Shown: positions 8,533 to 15,344 of the stretch, piece after piece
Layout: each line of letters opens with the position of its first letter
How positions within the stretch are numbered: position 1 is the first letter of the stretch
From: CAYJDG01 sp964368875
GTDB lineage: Bacteria; Pseudomonadota; Alphaproteobacteria; Micavibrionales; Micavibrionaceae
DNA length: 19,103 nt
Direction: 5' to 3'
Assembly (NCBI GenBank): GCA_964368875.1
Contig: CAYJDG010000039.1
Coordinates: forward strand, 1 to 19,103
Notes under the pieces: generated by a model
Seen by the model: only the letters and a program-made list of their open reading frames with translations
What the model was told of the DNA's origin: nothing
Databases searched by the model: none
Program-made: the position numbers and the translations under genes

Positions 8533-9736
8533 TTTTTTCCTCGATGGCTGAAACGATTTCCGCAACCAGCTGGTGCGCGACCTGATCCTTGGTCATCTGC
8601 GGCCATGCGTCCTCGGCTGTGCGTGTCACCAGTATGACGCGGTTCTGATCGGCACCAAAGGCCGGATTCTCAGGTGTCCCCACCTCATTCGCGACAATCC
8701 AGTCACAGCCCTTACGCAGAAGCTTTTCCTTGGCATTTTTAAGCGTATCGGCGGTTTCGGCGGCAAACCCGATGACCAGTCCGGGGCGGTTTTTATGAGC
8801 TGAGACGGTTTTTAGAATATCCGGGTTCTCAGTCAGGCCGATGGCCGGAGGGGTACCGCCATCGCGTTTCTTCATTTTCTGCGTCACCGGCTTGTCAGGC
8901 CTCCAGTCGGCAACCGCGGCGGCAAAGACGGCGATGTCGGCAGGCAGGGATTTTTCGCAGGCGGCGAGCATCTGCTGCGCAGTTTCAATATGAATGGTTT
9001 TTACACCTGCCGGATCGGGCAGAGAGGTCGGACCTGAAACGAGCGTAACGTCTGCGCCCTGTGCGCGGAGGGCTGCGGCAATCGCGTGGCCTTGTTTGCC
9101 GGAGGAGCGGTTGCCAAGAAAGCGTACCGGATCGAGGGGTTCATGCGTCGGGCCGCTGGTGACGAGAGCGGTCAGGCCCTCAAGGGCTTTTTTTTTAAAC
9201 TGAGATTGAAGGACGGCGAGAATGTCTTCAGGTTCGGCCAGGCGACCAACACCATATTCGCCGCACGCCATATCGCCCTCGACTGGAGGGATGATCGTAT
9301 AGCCGCGCGCAGTCAGAGTCTGAACGTTCTCCTGCGTGGCGGTATTCGACCACATCATATGGTTCATCGCCGGGGCGAAGAGAATTGGTTTGTTGGCCGC
9401 GAGCAGAGTGGTGGTCGCGAGATCATCGGCAAGGCCATTCGCGAGTTGCGCGATCAGGTTGGCACTTGCCGGGGCAATGACGATCAGGTCGGCTTCGCGT
9501 GAGAGGCGGATATGGCGCATCTCGGTTTCGTCTTTCAACGACCACAGATCGGTATGAACTTCCTGTTCCGACAGCGCCGCAACGCTTAACGGCGTCACGA
9601 ACTGTTCGCCGCCTTTGGTCAGAATACAACGCACGCCGCCGCCATCCTTGCGGATCAGGCGGATCAGTTCGAGCGCCTTATAGGCGGCGATGCCGCCACT
9701 GATGACGAGCAGAATATTTTTTCCGGCGAGGGTCAT
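8489..9736 (-). CDS. coaBC: Bifunctional phosphopantothenoylcysteine decarboxylase / phosphopantothenate–cysteine ligase
   Basis: Makes 4'-phosphopantetheine for coenzyme A: the C-terminal ligase (CoaB) joins cysteine to 4'-phosphopantothenate and the N-terminal flavoprotein (CoaC) decarboxylates the product. At 415 residues it is the normal fused length. CoaC features are SGGIAAYK (13-20), catalytic His75, PASANLIA (89-96), APAMNHMMW (121-129) and Cys158 on the substrate flap (GDMACGEYGVGRLAEP). CoaB begins near residue 190 with VTSGPTHEPLDPVRFLGN and SSGKQG. There is no Shine-Dalgarno, and a promoter -10 ends only 7 nt before the ATG, so the mRNA may be leaderless. dut overlaps its 3' end. 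Confidence 0.97.
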   Translation of the reverse strand: MTLAGKNILLVISGGIAAYKALELIRLIRKDGGGVRCILTKGGEQFVTPLSVAALSEQEVHTDLWSLKDETEMRHIRLSREADLIVIAPASANLIAQLANGLADDLATTTLLAANKPILFAPAMNHMMWSNTATQENVQTLTARGYTIIPPVEGDMACGEYGVGRLAEPEDILAVLQSQFKKKALEGLTALVTSGPTHEPLDPVRFLGNRSSGKQGHAIAAALRAQGADVTLVSGPTSLPDPAGVKTIHIETAQQMLAACEKSLPADIAVFAAAVADWRPDKPVTQKMKKRDGGTPPAIGLTENPDILKTVSAHKNRPGLVIGFAAETADTLKNAKEKLLRKGCDWIVANEVGTPENPAFGADQNRVILVTRTAEDAWPQMTKDQVAHQLVAEIVSAIEEKNVAVPANRQNRSRQ

Positions 9737-9743
9737 AGGTATT

Positions 9744-9772
9744 TATATAGCTTGGAATGGGTGCAAAAGCAA
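9744..9772 (-). promoter_or_regulatory. Predicted coaBC promoter placing the start site at the start codon
   Basis: Minus strand: TTGCTT (9772-9767), a 17-bp spacer, then TATATA (9749-9744) within GCTATATA, which resembles the alphaproteobacterial GCTANAWC -10. Only 7 nt separate the -10 from the coaBC ATG at 9736, predicting a leaderless transcript. The -35 sits in the T-rich tail of the upstream terminator. Confidence 0.5.
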
Positions 9773-9801
9773 AACGACCCCGCATTGCTGCAGGGCCGTT
9801 T
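9772..9801 (-). terminator. Rho-independent terminator of the alanine-rich gene
   Basis: Read on the minus strand, arms AAACGGCCCTGC and GCGGGGTCGTTT form a continuous 12-bp RNA stem (two G·U pairs) with a 6-nt loop, followed by TGCTTTTGC. In the other direction the two wobbles become A·C mismatches, which supports minus-strand use. It lies 20 bp past the stop of the alanine-rich gene. Confidence 0.75.
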
Positions 9802-9820
9802 CAATTCAAATCAACTGAAA

Positions 9821-10228
9821 TTATTCAGCAGCTTTTTCTTCGGCTGGAGCAGCGGCTGGCTCTTCAGCAGCTTTGTCAGCAGCGTCAGTCGCAGCATCTT
9901 TAGCAGCTTCAGCAGCGTCTTCTACTTTGTCAGCAGCAGCGGCAGCTGCATCTTTGACTTCTTCTTTGGCTTCAGTAGCAGCGGCAGCAGCGTCATCAGC
10001 AGCTTCGGAAGCGGCTTCAGCAGCGTCTTCAGAAACGTTCTGGATGGCATCGCCAGCTTTTTCAGCAGCGGCAGCGGCATCTTCACCGATGGTGGAAGCA
10101 GCTTCGCCAGCGGCAGGCATAACGCTGTTAGCGTCTGCAGCAGTTTGGCTGTTGCTGTTCAGGATGCCGAAAGCGGCGAGAGCGACAACAACCGCAGCAG
10201 CGATAACGGTCAGGGTGGTTTTGTTCAT
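9821..10228 (-). CDS. Alanine-rich, membrane-anchored repetitive helical protein
   Basis: A 135-residue protein of no family I can name. Residues 1-24 are a short basic start followed by a hydrophobic stretch (VIAAAVVVALAAFGIL), read as an uncleaved anchor or a signal peptide with no clear cleavage site. The rest is about 40% Ala overall with Glu, Asp and Lys in repeating AA-acid-AA-K units, no Cys, Trp or Tyr. It predicts one long charged helix or coiled coil, like LEA-type or apolipoprotein-like sequences; an envelope or periplasmic spacer role is only inference. The start is supported by AAGGA 8 nt upstream. A strong terminator follows. Large open frames on the opposite strand are by-products of the GCA/GCT codon repeats. 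Confidence 0.72.
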   Translation of the reverse strand: MNKTTLTVIAAAVVVALAAFGILNSNSQTAADANSVMPAAGEAASTIGEDAAAAAEKAGDAIQNVSEDAAEAASEAADDAAAAATEAKEEVKDAAAAAADKVEDAAEAAKDAATDAADKAAEEPAAAPAEEKAAE

Positions 10229-10254
10229 AGTGGAGTTCCTTTTCCTACTTTAAG

Positions 10255-10284
10255 ATTTTAGTTATTAAAGAGTTCAGCCCCCAA
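10255..10284 (-). promoter_or_regulatory. Possible promoter of the alanine-rich gene
   Basis: Minus strand TTGGGG (10284-10279), 18 bp, TAAAAT (10260-10255), about 26 bp before the ATG. The -10 is good and the -35 is weak. Confidence 0.3.
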
Positions 10285-10303
10285 GGCCCGAATTCTGGTC
10301 GTA

Positions 10304-10327
10304 AAAAAGCAGATTCTCCGGCTTTTT
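10304..10327 (-). terminator. Possible terminator downstream of ubiE
   Basis: Inverted repeat AAAAAGC / GCTTTTT with a 10-nt loop. On the minus strand the right arm runs into six T residues, the pattern of an intrinsic terminator, but the stem holds only two G-C pairs and lies about 107 bp past the ubiE stop. Confidence 0.35.
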
Positions 10328-10395
10328 GAAAGCAATATTTCTGGTTAAAAAACAGAAAGTTAGGGGCTTTAAAAGGGATTACGGCTAACTGATTG

Positions 10396-10424
10396 AATTT
10401 GCTTATGAAAACCATAAGCAAATT
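10396..10424. repeat. Perfect 12-bp inverted repeat downstream of ubiE
   Basis: AATTTGCTTATG and CATAAGCAAATT flank a 5-nt loop, 10 bp past the ubiE stop. It could act as an ubiE transcript-end hairpin (T-tract poor on the minus strand, better on the plus strand) or as a protein-binding site. A third, 6-bp repeat (TTTCTG/CAGAAA) lies at 10338-10358. Confidence 0.5.
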
Positions 10425-10433
10425 TTATTACCC

Positions 10434-11183
10434 TTAAACCTTCCAGGCCTCGTGAATAGCCGCCACGCCAAAGGTTAAATTCCGGACGCTGGCCTTGGCG
10501 AAGCCTGCGTCTTTGAGGCGCTGGCGGAGGTCTTCCTGTTTGGGGAAGGCGCGGATGCTCTCAACCAAGTATTGATAGCTCTCTTTATCCTTGGCGACGA
10601 TCTGGCCGATCCGCGGGATGACACCGAATGAGAACGCGTCATAGGCTTTGGCGAGCAGGGGCTCTTCGACGTGCGAGAATTCAAGGCAGAAAAACCGTCC
10701 GCCCGGTTTGAGAACGCGGCAGGCATCTTTAAGCGCATCGTCGATATGCGTGACGTTGCGCAGGCCAAAGGCGATTGTATAAACATCGACGCTTGAATCT
10801 TCGATCGGGAGTTTCTCGGCGTTGCCTTCGATCCATTCGATCCCTTTGGCCATGCCTTTATTGAGGGCGCGGTCGCGGCCCACCTCCAGCATAGCGGGAT
10901 TGATGTCGCAGACTTTGATCGCGGCGTGGCCGCCGGTCGCTTTGAAAATACGGAAGGCGATATCGCCCGTGCCGCCGGCGACATCAAGAAACGTCTGGTC
11001 GCGGCGGGGGCGAATCTGGCGGATCAGCTGGTCCTTCCAGATGCGGTGAATTCCGCCCGACATCAGGTCGTTCATCAGGTCGTAACGGCTGGCAACGCTG
11101 TCGAAAACGTCCAGTACTTTCCGGGTTTTCTCTTGCGGGCTGACCGATTGTCTGCCAAACCATTGGCTCTCAGGATTACGCAT
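10434..11183 (-). CDS. ubiE: Ubiquinone/menaquinone biosynthesis C-methyltransferase UbiE
   Basis: SAM-dependent C-methyltransferase acting on the benzoquinol or demethylmenaquinol ring in respiratory quinone synthesis. It is 249 residues, the normal length. Signatures are FDSVASRYDLMNDLMSGGIHR (27-47, family signature 1, first part of the text), SAM-binding LDVAGGTGD (66-74), NPAMLEVGRDRA, EFSHVEEP and YQYLVESIRAFPKQEDL (signature 2). The ATG has AGAGGAAA directly upstream. It is divergent from murJ with only 31 bp between start codons. Many alphaproteobacteria have ubiB after ubiE and before coaBC; here an alanine-rich gene sits there instead. Confidence 0.96.
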   Translation of the reverse strand: MRNPESQWFGRQSVSPQEKTRKVLDVFDSVASRYDLMNDLMSGGIHRIWKDQLIRQIRPRRDQTFLDVAGGTGDIAFRIFKATGGHAAIKVCDINPAMLEVGRDRALNKGMAKGIEWIEGNAEKLPIEDSSVDVYTIAFGLRNVTHIDDALKDACRVLKPGGRFFCLEFSHVEEPLLAKAYDAFSFGVIPRIGQIVAKDKESYQYLVESIRAFPKQEDLRQRLKDAGFAKASVRNLTFGVAAIHEAWKV

Positions 11184-11214
11184 TTTCCTCTACCTTTGTG
11201 GGACGATATAGCAG

Positions 11215-12813
11215 ATGAAACTCGTCAAAGCCATGACAACCGTCGCGGGTTTCAGCCTCTTAAGCCGCCTGACCGGGATGGTGCGCGATATTATGATGGC
11301 GGCAGCCATCGGACGCGGGCCTCTGGCCGATGCGTTCTTCGTCGCTTTGAAGCTCCCCAACATGTTCCGCCGCATCGCCGCCGAAGGCGCGTTCAGCGTC
11401 TCCTTCATCCCGCTTTATTCCAAGACTCTGGAAACCGAGGGCGAGGAGGGCGCAGCTTACTTCTCAGGTCGTACCTTCTCCATCATGACGCTGGTCATGG
11501 GGATTTTCAGCGTCCTGATGATGATTGCCATGCCGCTGGTCATCAGGGTGATCGCGCCGGGCTTTTATGAAGCGGGGGTAAGCTATGCCCCGGCAGTCGA
11601 AATGACCCGGATTACGTTTCCATATCTTTTATTGATGACTCTGACTTCGCTGTTCGGCGGGATGCTGAATGCCCATAACAAGTTCGGACCGTTCGCCGCC
11701 GCTCCGATCATTTTCAACTTCTTCAATATCTCGGCTATCTTTGTCGGGCAGCATTTCTTCCCCGAGAGCGACAAAGCCGTCCCGTATCTGTTGTCCTATG
11801 CGATTTCGATTTCAGGCGTCTTCCAGCTGCTACTGATGATCGCGTATGTGCGCAAGTACAAGATCAAGTTTCACTGGCAAGGCCTTGTTCCAGATCAGAA
11901 AATCAAAAAAATGTTCAAGCTGATGGTGCCGGGCATTATCGGGGCCGGGATTTTGCAGATCAACATTTTCGTCGACACGCTGTTCGCCTCGAAGCTTGGC
12001 ACTGGGGCGGTGTCGTCGCTCTATTATGCTGACCGCCTGAACCAGTTGCCGCTTGGTGTGATCGGAATTGCAGTCGGCGCGGCCTTGCTACCGCTCCTGT
12101 CCCGCTCGATTTCGGCTAATAATATTGCCGAGAGCAAGGATCTGTTTAACCGCTCGCTCGAGCACACCTATCTGATTGCGCTTCCGGCCTCGGTCGCGTT
12201 GCTCGTGACCCCGGTGCCCTTTATCGCGTTGCTGTTTGAGCGCGGCGAATTTACCCGAGCCGACACGCTGATCACCGCGCATGTTCTGATGGGTTACGCG
12301 CTGGGTTTGCCTGCCTATATTGCCGGGAAAGTCTTTGCCACCGTCTTCTGGGCGCGGCAGGATACGACCACTCCGGTCAAGGTTTCAATTGCCAGTTCAG
12401 TTTTAAACATCATTCTATGTATCTGTTTTATAAAACCTTTGGGCGTAGCTGGGATCGCACTAGCAACCGGGCTGTCGGGCTGGTTGCAACTGTTCCTTTA
12501 TAGCCGTGTTCTCAAGGGTCACGATGTCGGCAGCTATGATGAACGCTTCAAGCGAGTTTTCCCGAAGATCGCCCTGTCGACTTGCGCGATGGCAATTGTT
12601 ATGGCAGCGTGCGGGTATGTTTTACGCGATTGGTTCCATGGCGATACGCTCCATAAACTCGTGGCCGTGGCGATCCTCTGCGGCCTCGCCGGCCTGACCT
12701 ATGCTGTCTGCGTCCTGAAAAGCGGCGTCCTCGACATCAACGAAATCAAAGCCTTATTGAAGAAACGTAAAGAAAAACCTGATCCGGCAGCGCCTTTGCC
12801 TCCAGATGTATAA
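11215..12813 (+). CDS. murJ: Lipid II flippase MurJ (MviN)
   Basis: Moves the peptidoglycan precursor lipid II across the inner membrane. The protein is 532 residues with about 14 hydrophobic segments, as usual for the MOP-superfamily MurJ. The N-terminal block SLLSRLTGMVRD, then ADAFFVALKLPNMFRRIAAE and GAFSVSFIPLY, is diagnostic and includes conserved Arg and Asp residues of the central cavity. Internal conserved segments include GGMLNAHNKFGPFAAAPI and YYADRLNQLPLGVIGIAVG. The last ~20 residues are a charged cytoplasmic tail. A weak purine site (GGGA, about 11 nt) precedes the ATG. The trpS start is 11 bp after the stop, implying an operon; the murJ–trpS pair is common in alphaproteobacteria. 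Confidence 0.96.
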   Translation: MKLVKAMTTVAGFSLLSRLTGMVRDIMMAAAIGRGPLADAFFVALKLPNMFRRIAAEGAFSVSFIPLYSKTLETEGEEGAAYFSGRTFSIMTLVMGIFSVLMMIAMPLVIRVIAPGFYEAGVSYAPAVEMTRITFPYLLLMTLTSLFGGMLNAHNKFGPFAAAPIIFNFFNISAIFVGQHFFPESDKAVPYLLSYAISISGVFQLLLMIAYVRKYKIKFHWQGLVPDQKIKKMFKLMVPGIIGAGILQINIFVDTLFASKLGTGAVSSLYYADRLNQLPLGVIGIAVGAALLPLLSRSISANNIAESKDLFNRSLEHTYLIALPASVALLVTPVPFIALLFERGEFTRADTLITAHVLMGYALGLPAYIAGKVFATVFWARQDTTTPVKVSIASSVLNIILCICFIKPLGVAGIALATGLSGWLQLFLYSRVLKGHDVGSYDERFKRVFPKIALSTCAMAIVMAACGYVLRDWFHGDTLHKLVAVAILCGLAGLTYAVCVLKSGVLDINEIKALLKKRKEKPDPAAPLPPDV

Positions 12814-12824
12814 AGAGACCTAGA

Positions 12825-13835
12825 ATGAAACGTATCCTCTCCGGCATGCAGCCGACCAACAGACTGCAATTGGGCAATTACCTTGGGGCGTTACGCAACT
12901 GGGTTAATCTTCAACATCAAGGTTATGAGTGCCTGTACTGCATCGTCGATATGCATGCGATCACCCAGCCTTATGAGCGCGACAATCTGGCGCAGGCCAC
13001 GCGCGAAGTCGCGGCGGCTTATATCGCGGCGGGCGTCGATCCGGCGAAATCTGCGATCTTTGCCCAGTCCTCGGTCGGTGATCTTCATGCTGAGCTTATG
13101 TGGTTGCTGGCGACGATGACCCAGATCGGCAAACTCAACCGAATGACCCAGTTCAAGGACAAGGCGGGCAAGGACAAGGAAAAGGCCGGGCTTGGCCTTT
13201 ACGCGTACCCAGTCCTGATGGCTGCTGATATCCTCATCTATAAGGCGACCCATGTTCCGGTCGGGGAAGACCAGAAACAACATCTCGAGCTGACCCGCGA
13301 AGTGGCGGGGACGTTCAACCACCGCTATGGCACGGACTTCTTCCCGCTGCCAGAGCCTCAGATTTTAGGTGAAGCAACGCGGGTTATGTCGTTGAAAGAT
13401 GGGACAGCCAAGATGTCGAAGTCTGACCCGTCAGACCTATCGCGTATCAACCTGACCGACAGCCCTGAGATGATCGCGGACAAGATCAAACGCGCGAAAA
13501 CCGATCCGCTCAATCTGCCGGAATCCGTCGAAGGGCTGGCTGGTCGTCCGGAGGCTGACAATTTACTGACGATCTACGCCGCGCTCTCGGGCAAAACCAA
13601 GGCGGATGTGGTCAAGGAATTCGCCGGACAGCAATTCTCGGCGTTCAAGCCCAAGCTTTCCGACCTGATGGTCGAAACGCTGGCCCCGATGACGGCCAAA
13701 ATGCGTGATTTGCTGGCCGATCCCGCTGAAATCGACCGCGTGCTGGTGAAAGGCGCTGACAAAGCCCGCTCGATCGCCGCCCCGGTCGTGGCCGAGGTCA
13801 AAGAGCTGATGGGTTTCTGGCAGCCGCGCGGCTGA
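12825..13835 (+). CDS. trpS: Tryptophan–tRNA ligase
   Basis: Class I aminoacyl-tRNA synthetase charging tRNA-Trp in the cytoplasm, 336 residues, the usual bacterial length. The N-terminal HIGH-equivalent is in SGMQPTNRLQLGNYLGA (His replaced by Gln in LQLGN; variation at this position is common in TrpRS). VGEDQKQHLELTRE and the KMSKS loop (AKMSKSDPSD, about residues 194-203) are intact. The start has GAGA about 9 nt upstream and follows murJ by 11 bp. It converges on an uncharacterised gene with only 2 bp between stops and no visible terminator. Confidence 0.97.
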   Translation: MKRILSGMQPTNRLQLGNYLGALRNWVNLQHQGYECLYCIVDMHAITQPYERDNLAQATREVAAAYIAAGVDPAKSAIFAQSSVGDLHAELMWLLATMTQIGKLNRMTQFKDKAGKDKEKAGLGLYAYPVLMAADILIYKATHVPVGEDQKQHLELTREVAGTFNHRYGTDFFPLPEPQILGEATRVMSLKDGTAKMSKSDPSDLSRINLTDSPEMIADKIKRAKTDPLNLPESVEGLAGRPEADNLLTIYAALSGKTKADVVKEFAGQQFSAFKPKLSDLMVETLAPMTAKMRDLLADPAEIDRVLVKGADKARSIAAPVVAEVKELMGFWQPRG

Positions 13836-13837
13836 TC

Positions 13838-14521
13838 TTACTTCACGACCGTGAGATGACGATGGGTTCCTACCTGAGGTGCAGGGGCCGTGATGTCGAT
13901 TGTCTCGATGAATTGATCGGGCGCGAGGTTCTCACCGAAGACGTGGTTGGCGTTGTGAACGAACTTCTCTAGGAACAGCAGGCCTTTGGAGCGGACTTCT
14001 TCGTTATCCGTTTCCGTAGCAATCCGCAGGATGCGCTCAGCGATAACATGGAAATTGATATGTTGCGGCAAAGCCGTGCGAACCGCTTCGGCGGCGTTGC
14101 CGAAAATATCGGCCAGATTAAGATCGGGCGCCCCGTCAGGCAGAGTGAAATCGAGATCGGGCGTGGCGGCCGGGGCGGCGGTGGCGCTAAATTTTTCAAA
14201 CGGGGACGCGACAGGAAACTCCAGAACCATGGCGCGCAGATCGTCGGGCACGGTCTTGTCTTCAACGACATCAAGCAGGCCGCCCAGATGTTTGGCGTAG
14301 GTTCTAACCGCAGAAACGGCTTCGCCTTCAGGCTGGCTCTCGATGCTGGCGTACTGGCTGGAATAGAGGATCGCTGCGGAGCGGCGGGCCGGCACGGACA
14401 GGGCGGGATTGGCAATTTTTTCAGCCAGTTCATTCACATTTTCGCCCCACATCGCCAGACACTCCCTCAGGTCAGAATTAAGATTATGGGAAATATAGTC
14501 TGGAGCAGGCTGGTTTGTCAA
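13838..14521 (-). CDS. Uncharacterised protein, downstream member of a tandem paralogue pair
   Basis: A 227-residue soluble protein, not recognised. Predicted mostly helical with a Pro/Ala/Asp-rich middle (about 113-137). The C-terminal half has HINFHVIAERILRIA (154-168), which matches HIDCHALLERFYVIA in the neighbouring upstream gene. Two further blocks also align (ARRSAA at 45-50; an H…VED-K/R-T/S…D-L-R block at 78-96), so the two are diverged paralogues. The start is ambiguous. TTG at 14521 has a weak GGA site but gives an MxxQP N-terminus like the paralogue. ATG at 14452 has AGGGAG 9 nt upstream and would give 204 residues. It is probably co-transcribed with the upstream paralogue. Confidence 0.75.
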   Translation of the reverse strand: MTNQPAPDYISHNLNSDLRECLAMWGENVNELAEKIANPALSVPARRSAAILYSSQYASIESQPEGEAVSAVRTYAKHLGGLLDVVEDKTVPDDLRAMVLEFPVASPFEKFSATAAPAATPDLDFTLPDGAPDLNLADIFGNAAEAVRTALPQHINFHVIAERILRIATETDNEEVRSKGLLFLEKFVHNANHVFGENLAPDQFIETIDITAPAPQVGTHRHLTVVK

Positions 14522-14543
14522 ATATTCCAGGCTGAGGAACTGG

Positions 14544-15209
14544 TTATATATGCCGTTCCGGGTTTTTCATGCCGCTAATGCCGTATCTCAGCGCACAGGC
14601 TTGCAGTTCAGGTTCGTCGGCGGCCTGCCGGGCGATATAGAGGAAAAGCTCGTTGGCTTCGGTGCTGTTCACGGGCTGCAACAGGTCATTCATCGTGATG
14701 GTGGCTATTTCATCATAGGCTTTGATTGCTGCCATCCGCACCTGCGCTACGTCCGTAAAGCGGTCAGCGATCACATAAAAGCGCTCAAGCAGCGCATGGC
14801 AATCGATATGTGTCGTGATCAGTTCACGCCATGGCGGGACGGGGCCTTCGGCATGCGCGGCCAGAGTAAAGCGCACAGTCGGTGATTGCAGGGATGCATT
14901 GACGTTATCGACGGCGATAGCTCTGTCCGCGAGCAGATCAAGAGGGGCGAAAATACCGTCCCAAATCAGGTCTTCGCGAAAGTCCCGGAATTCTGAGCGA
15001 TCTTCAATTGCCGCCATAAACCATTTCATATGGGTGCTGACGCTCTCGGCGATGGCGTCGAAGTCTGTCGCTGTCACGTTTTCAAGCAGGGACCCGAGGT
15101 GACTAAGATACGTATCGAGCGCAGCGTTACGCCGCGCATACGTGTAATAGGGGCTGCCGACAATGCCAGCGCATTCGGTCAGATCATAAAGCGTGGGTTG
15201 TTCGGGCAT
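14544..15209 (-). CDS. Uncharacterised protein, upstream member of a tandem paralogue pair
   Basis: A 221-residue soluble helical protein, not recognised, related to the following gene. Shared blocks are ARRNAAL (25-31), HMKWFMAAIEDRSEFRDFR (60-78, compare the VEDKT…DDLR block) and HIDCHALLERFYVIAD (134-149). The first and last blocks are exactly 109 residues apart in both proteins. It contains three Cys (13, 137, 205) and no signal peptide. The ATG at 15209 has GGAG 5 nt upstream and sits 21 bp after a TTGACA-N17-TATTCA promoter. The open frame continues to 16082, but that extension runs antisense through the secreted-protein gene and is spurious; an alternative ATG at 15248 would lie inside the promoter. 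Confidence 0.78.
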   Translation of the reverse strand: MPEQPTLYDLTECAGIVGSPYYTYARRNAALDTYLSHLGSLLENVTATDFDAIAESVSTHMKWFMAAIEDRSEFRDFREDLIWDGIFAPLDLLADRAIAVDNVNASLQSPTVRFTLAAHAEGPVPPWRELITTHIDCHALLERFYVIADRFTDVAQVRMAAIKAYDEIATITMNDLLQPVNSTEANELFLYIARQAADEPELQACALRYGISGMKNPERHI

Positions 15210-15230
15210 CCAGACTCCACAGTTTCCATA

Positions 15231-15259
15231 TGAATAATGCAGGGTCATCGAAATGTCAA
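15231..15259 (-). promoter_or_regulatory. Predicted promoter of the paralogue pair
   Basis: Minus strand: consensus TTGACA (15259-15254), 17 bp, TATTCA (15236-15231). The expected start at about 15224 gives a 15-nt leader holding the GGAG ribosome site of the gene starting at 15209. Confidence 0.5.
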
Positions 15260-15291
15260 ATGGATAGCGGAGTAGGGCAGCCAGTTCCCGT

Positions 15292-15320
15292 TTGATTTTT
15301 GTTCCCGCACACTGCACAAT
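15292..15320 (+). promoter_or_regulatory. Predicted promoter of the secreted-protein gene
   Basis: TTGATT (15292-15297), 17 bp, CACAAT (15315-15320). The expected start near 15327 lies just before the coding region and favours the 15345 ATG with GAGGG at 15335-15339. Confidence 0.45.
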
Positions 15321-15344
15321 AGCGGCAGAGTTATGAGGGCCCTG

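Noticed and set aside
9821..10228. CRISPR-like or tandem DNA repeat array in the AGC-rich stretch
   Set aside because: The repetition is codon-level (Ala-rich helix) with irregular units and no spacers.
9752..10261. Plus-strand Ser/Phe-rich and Ala/Ser-rich open frames opposite the alanine-rich gene
   Set aside because: They are mirror images of repeated Ala codons. The minus-strand gene has a start site, membrane anchor and directional terminator.
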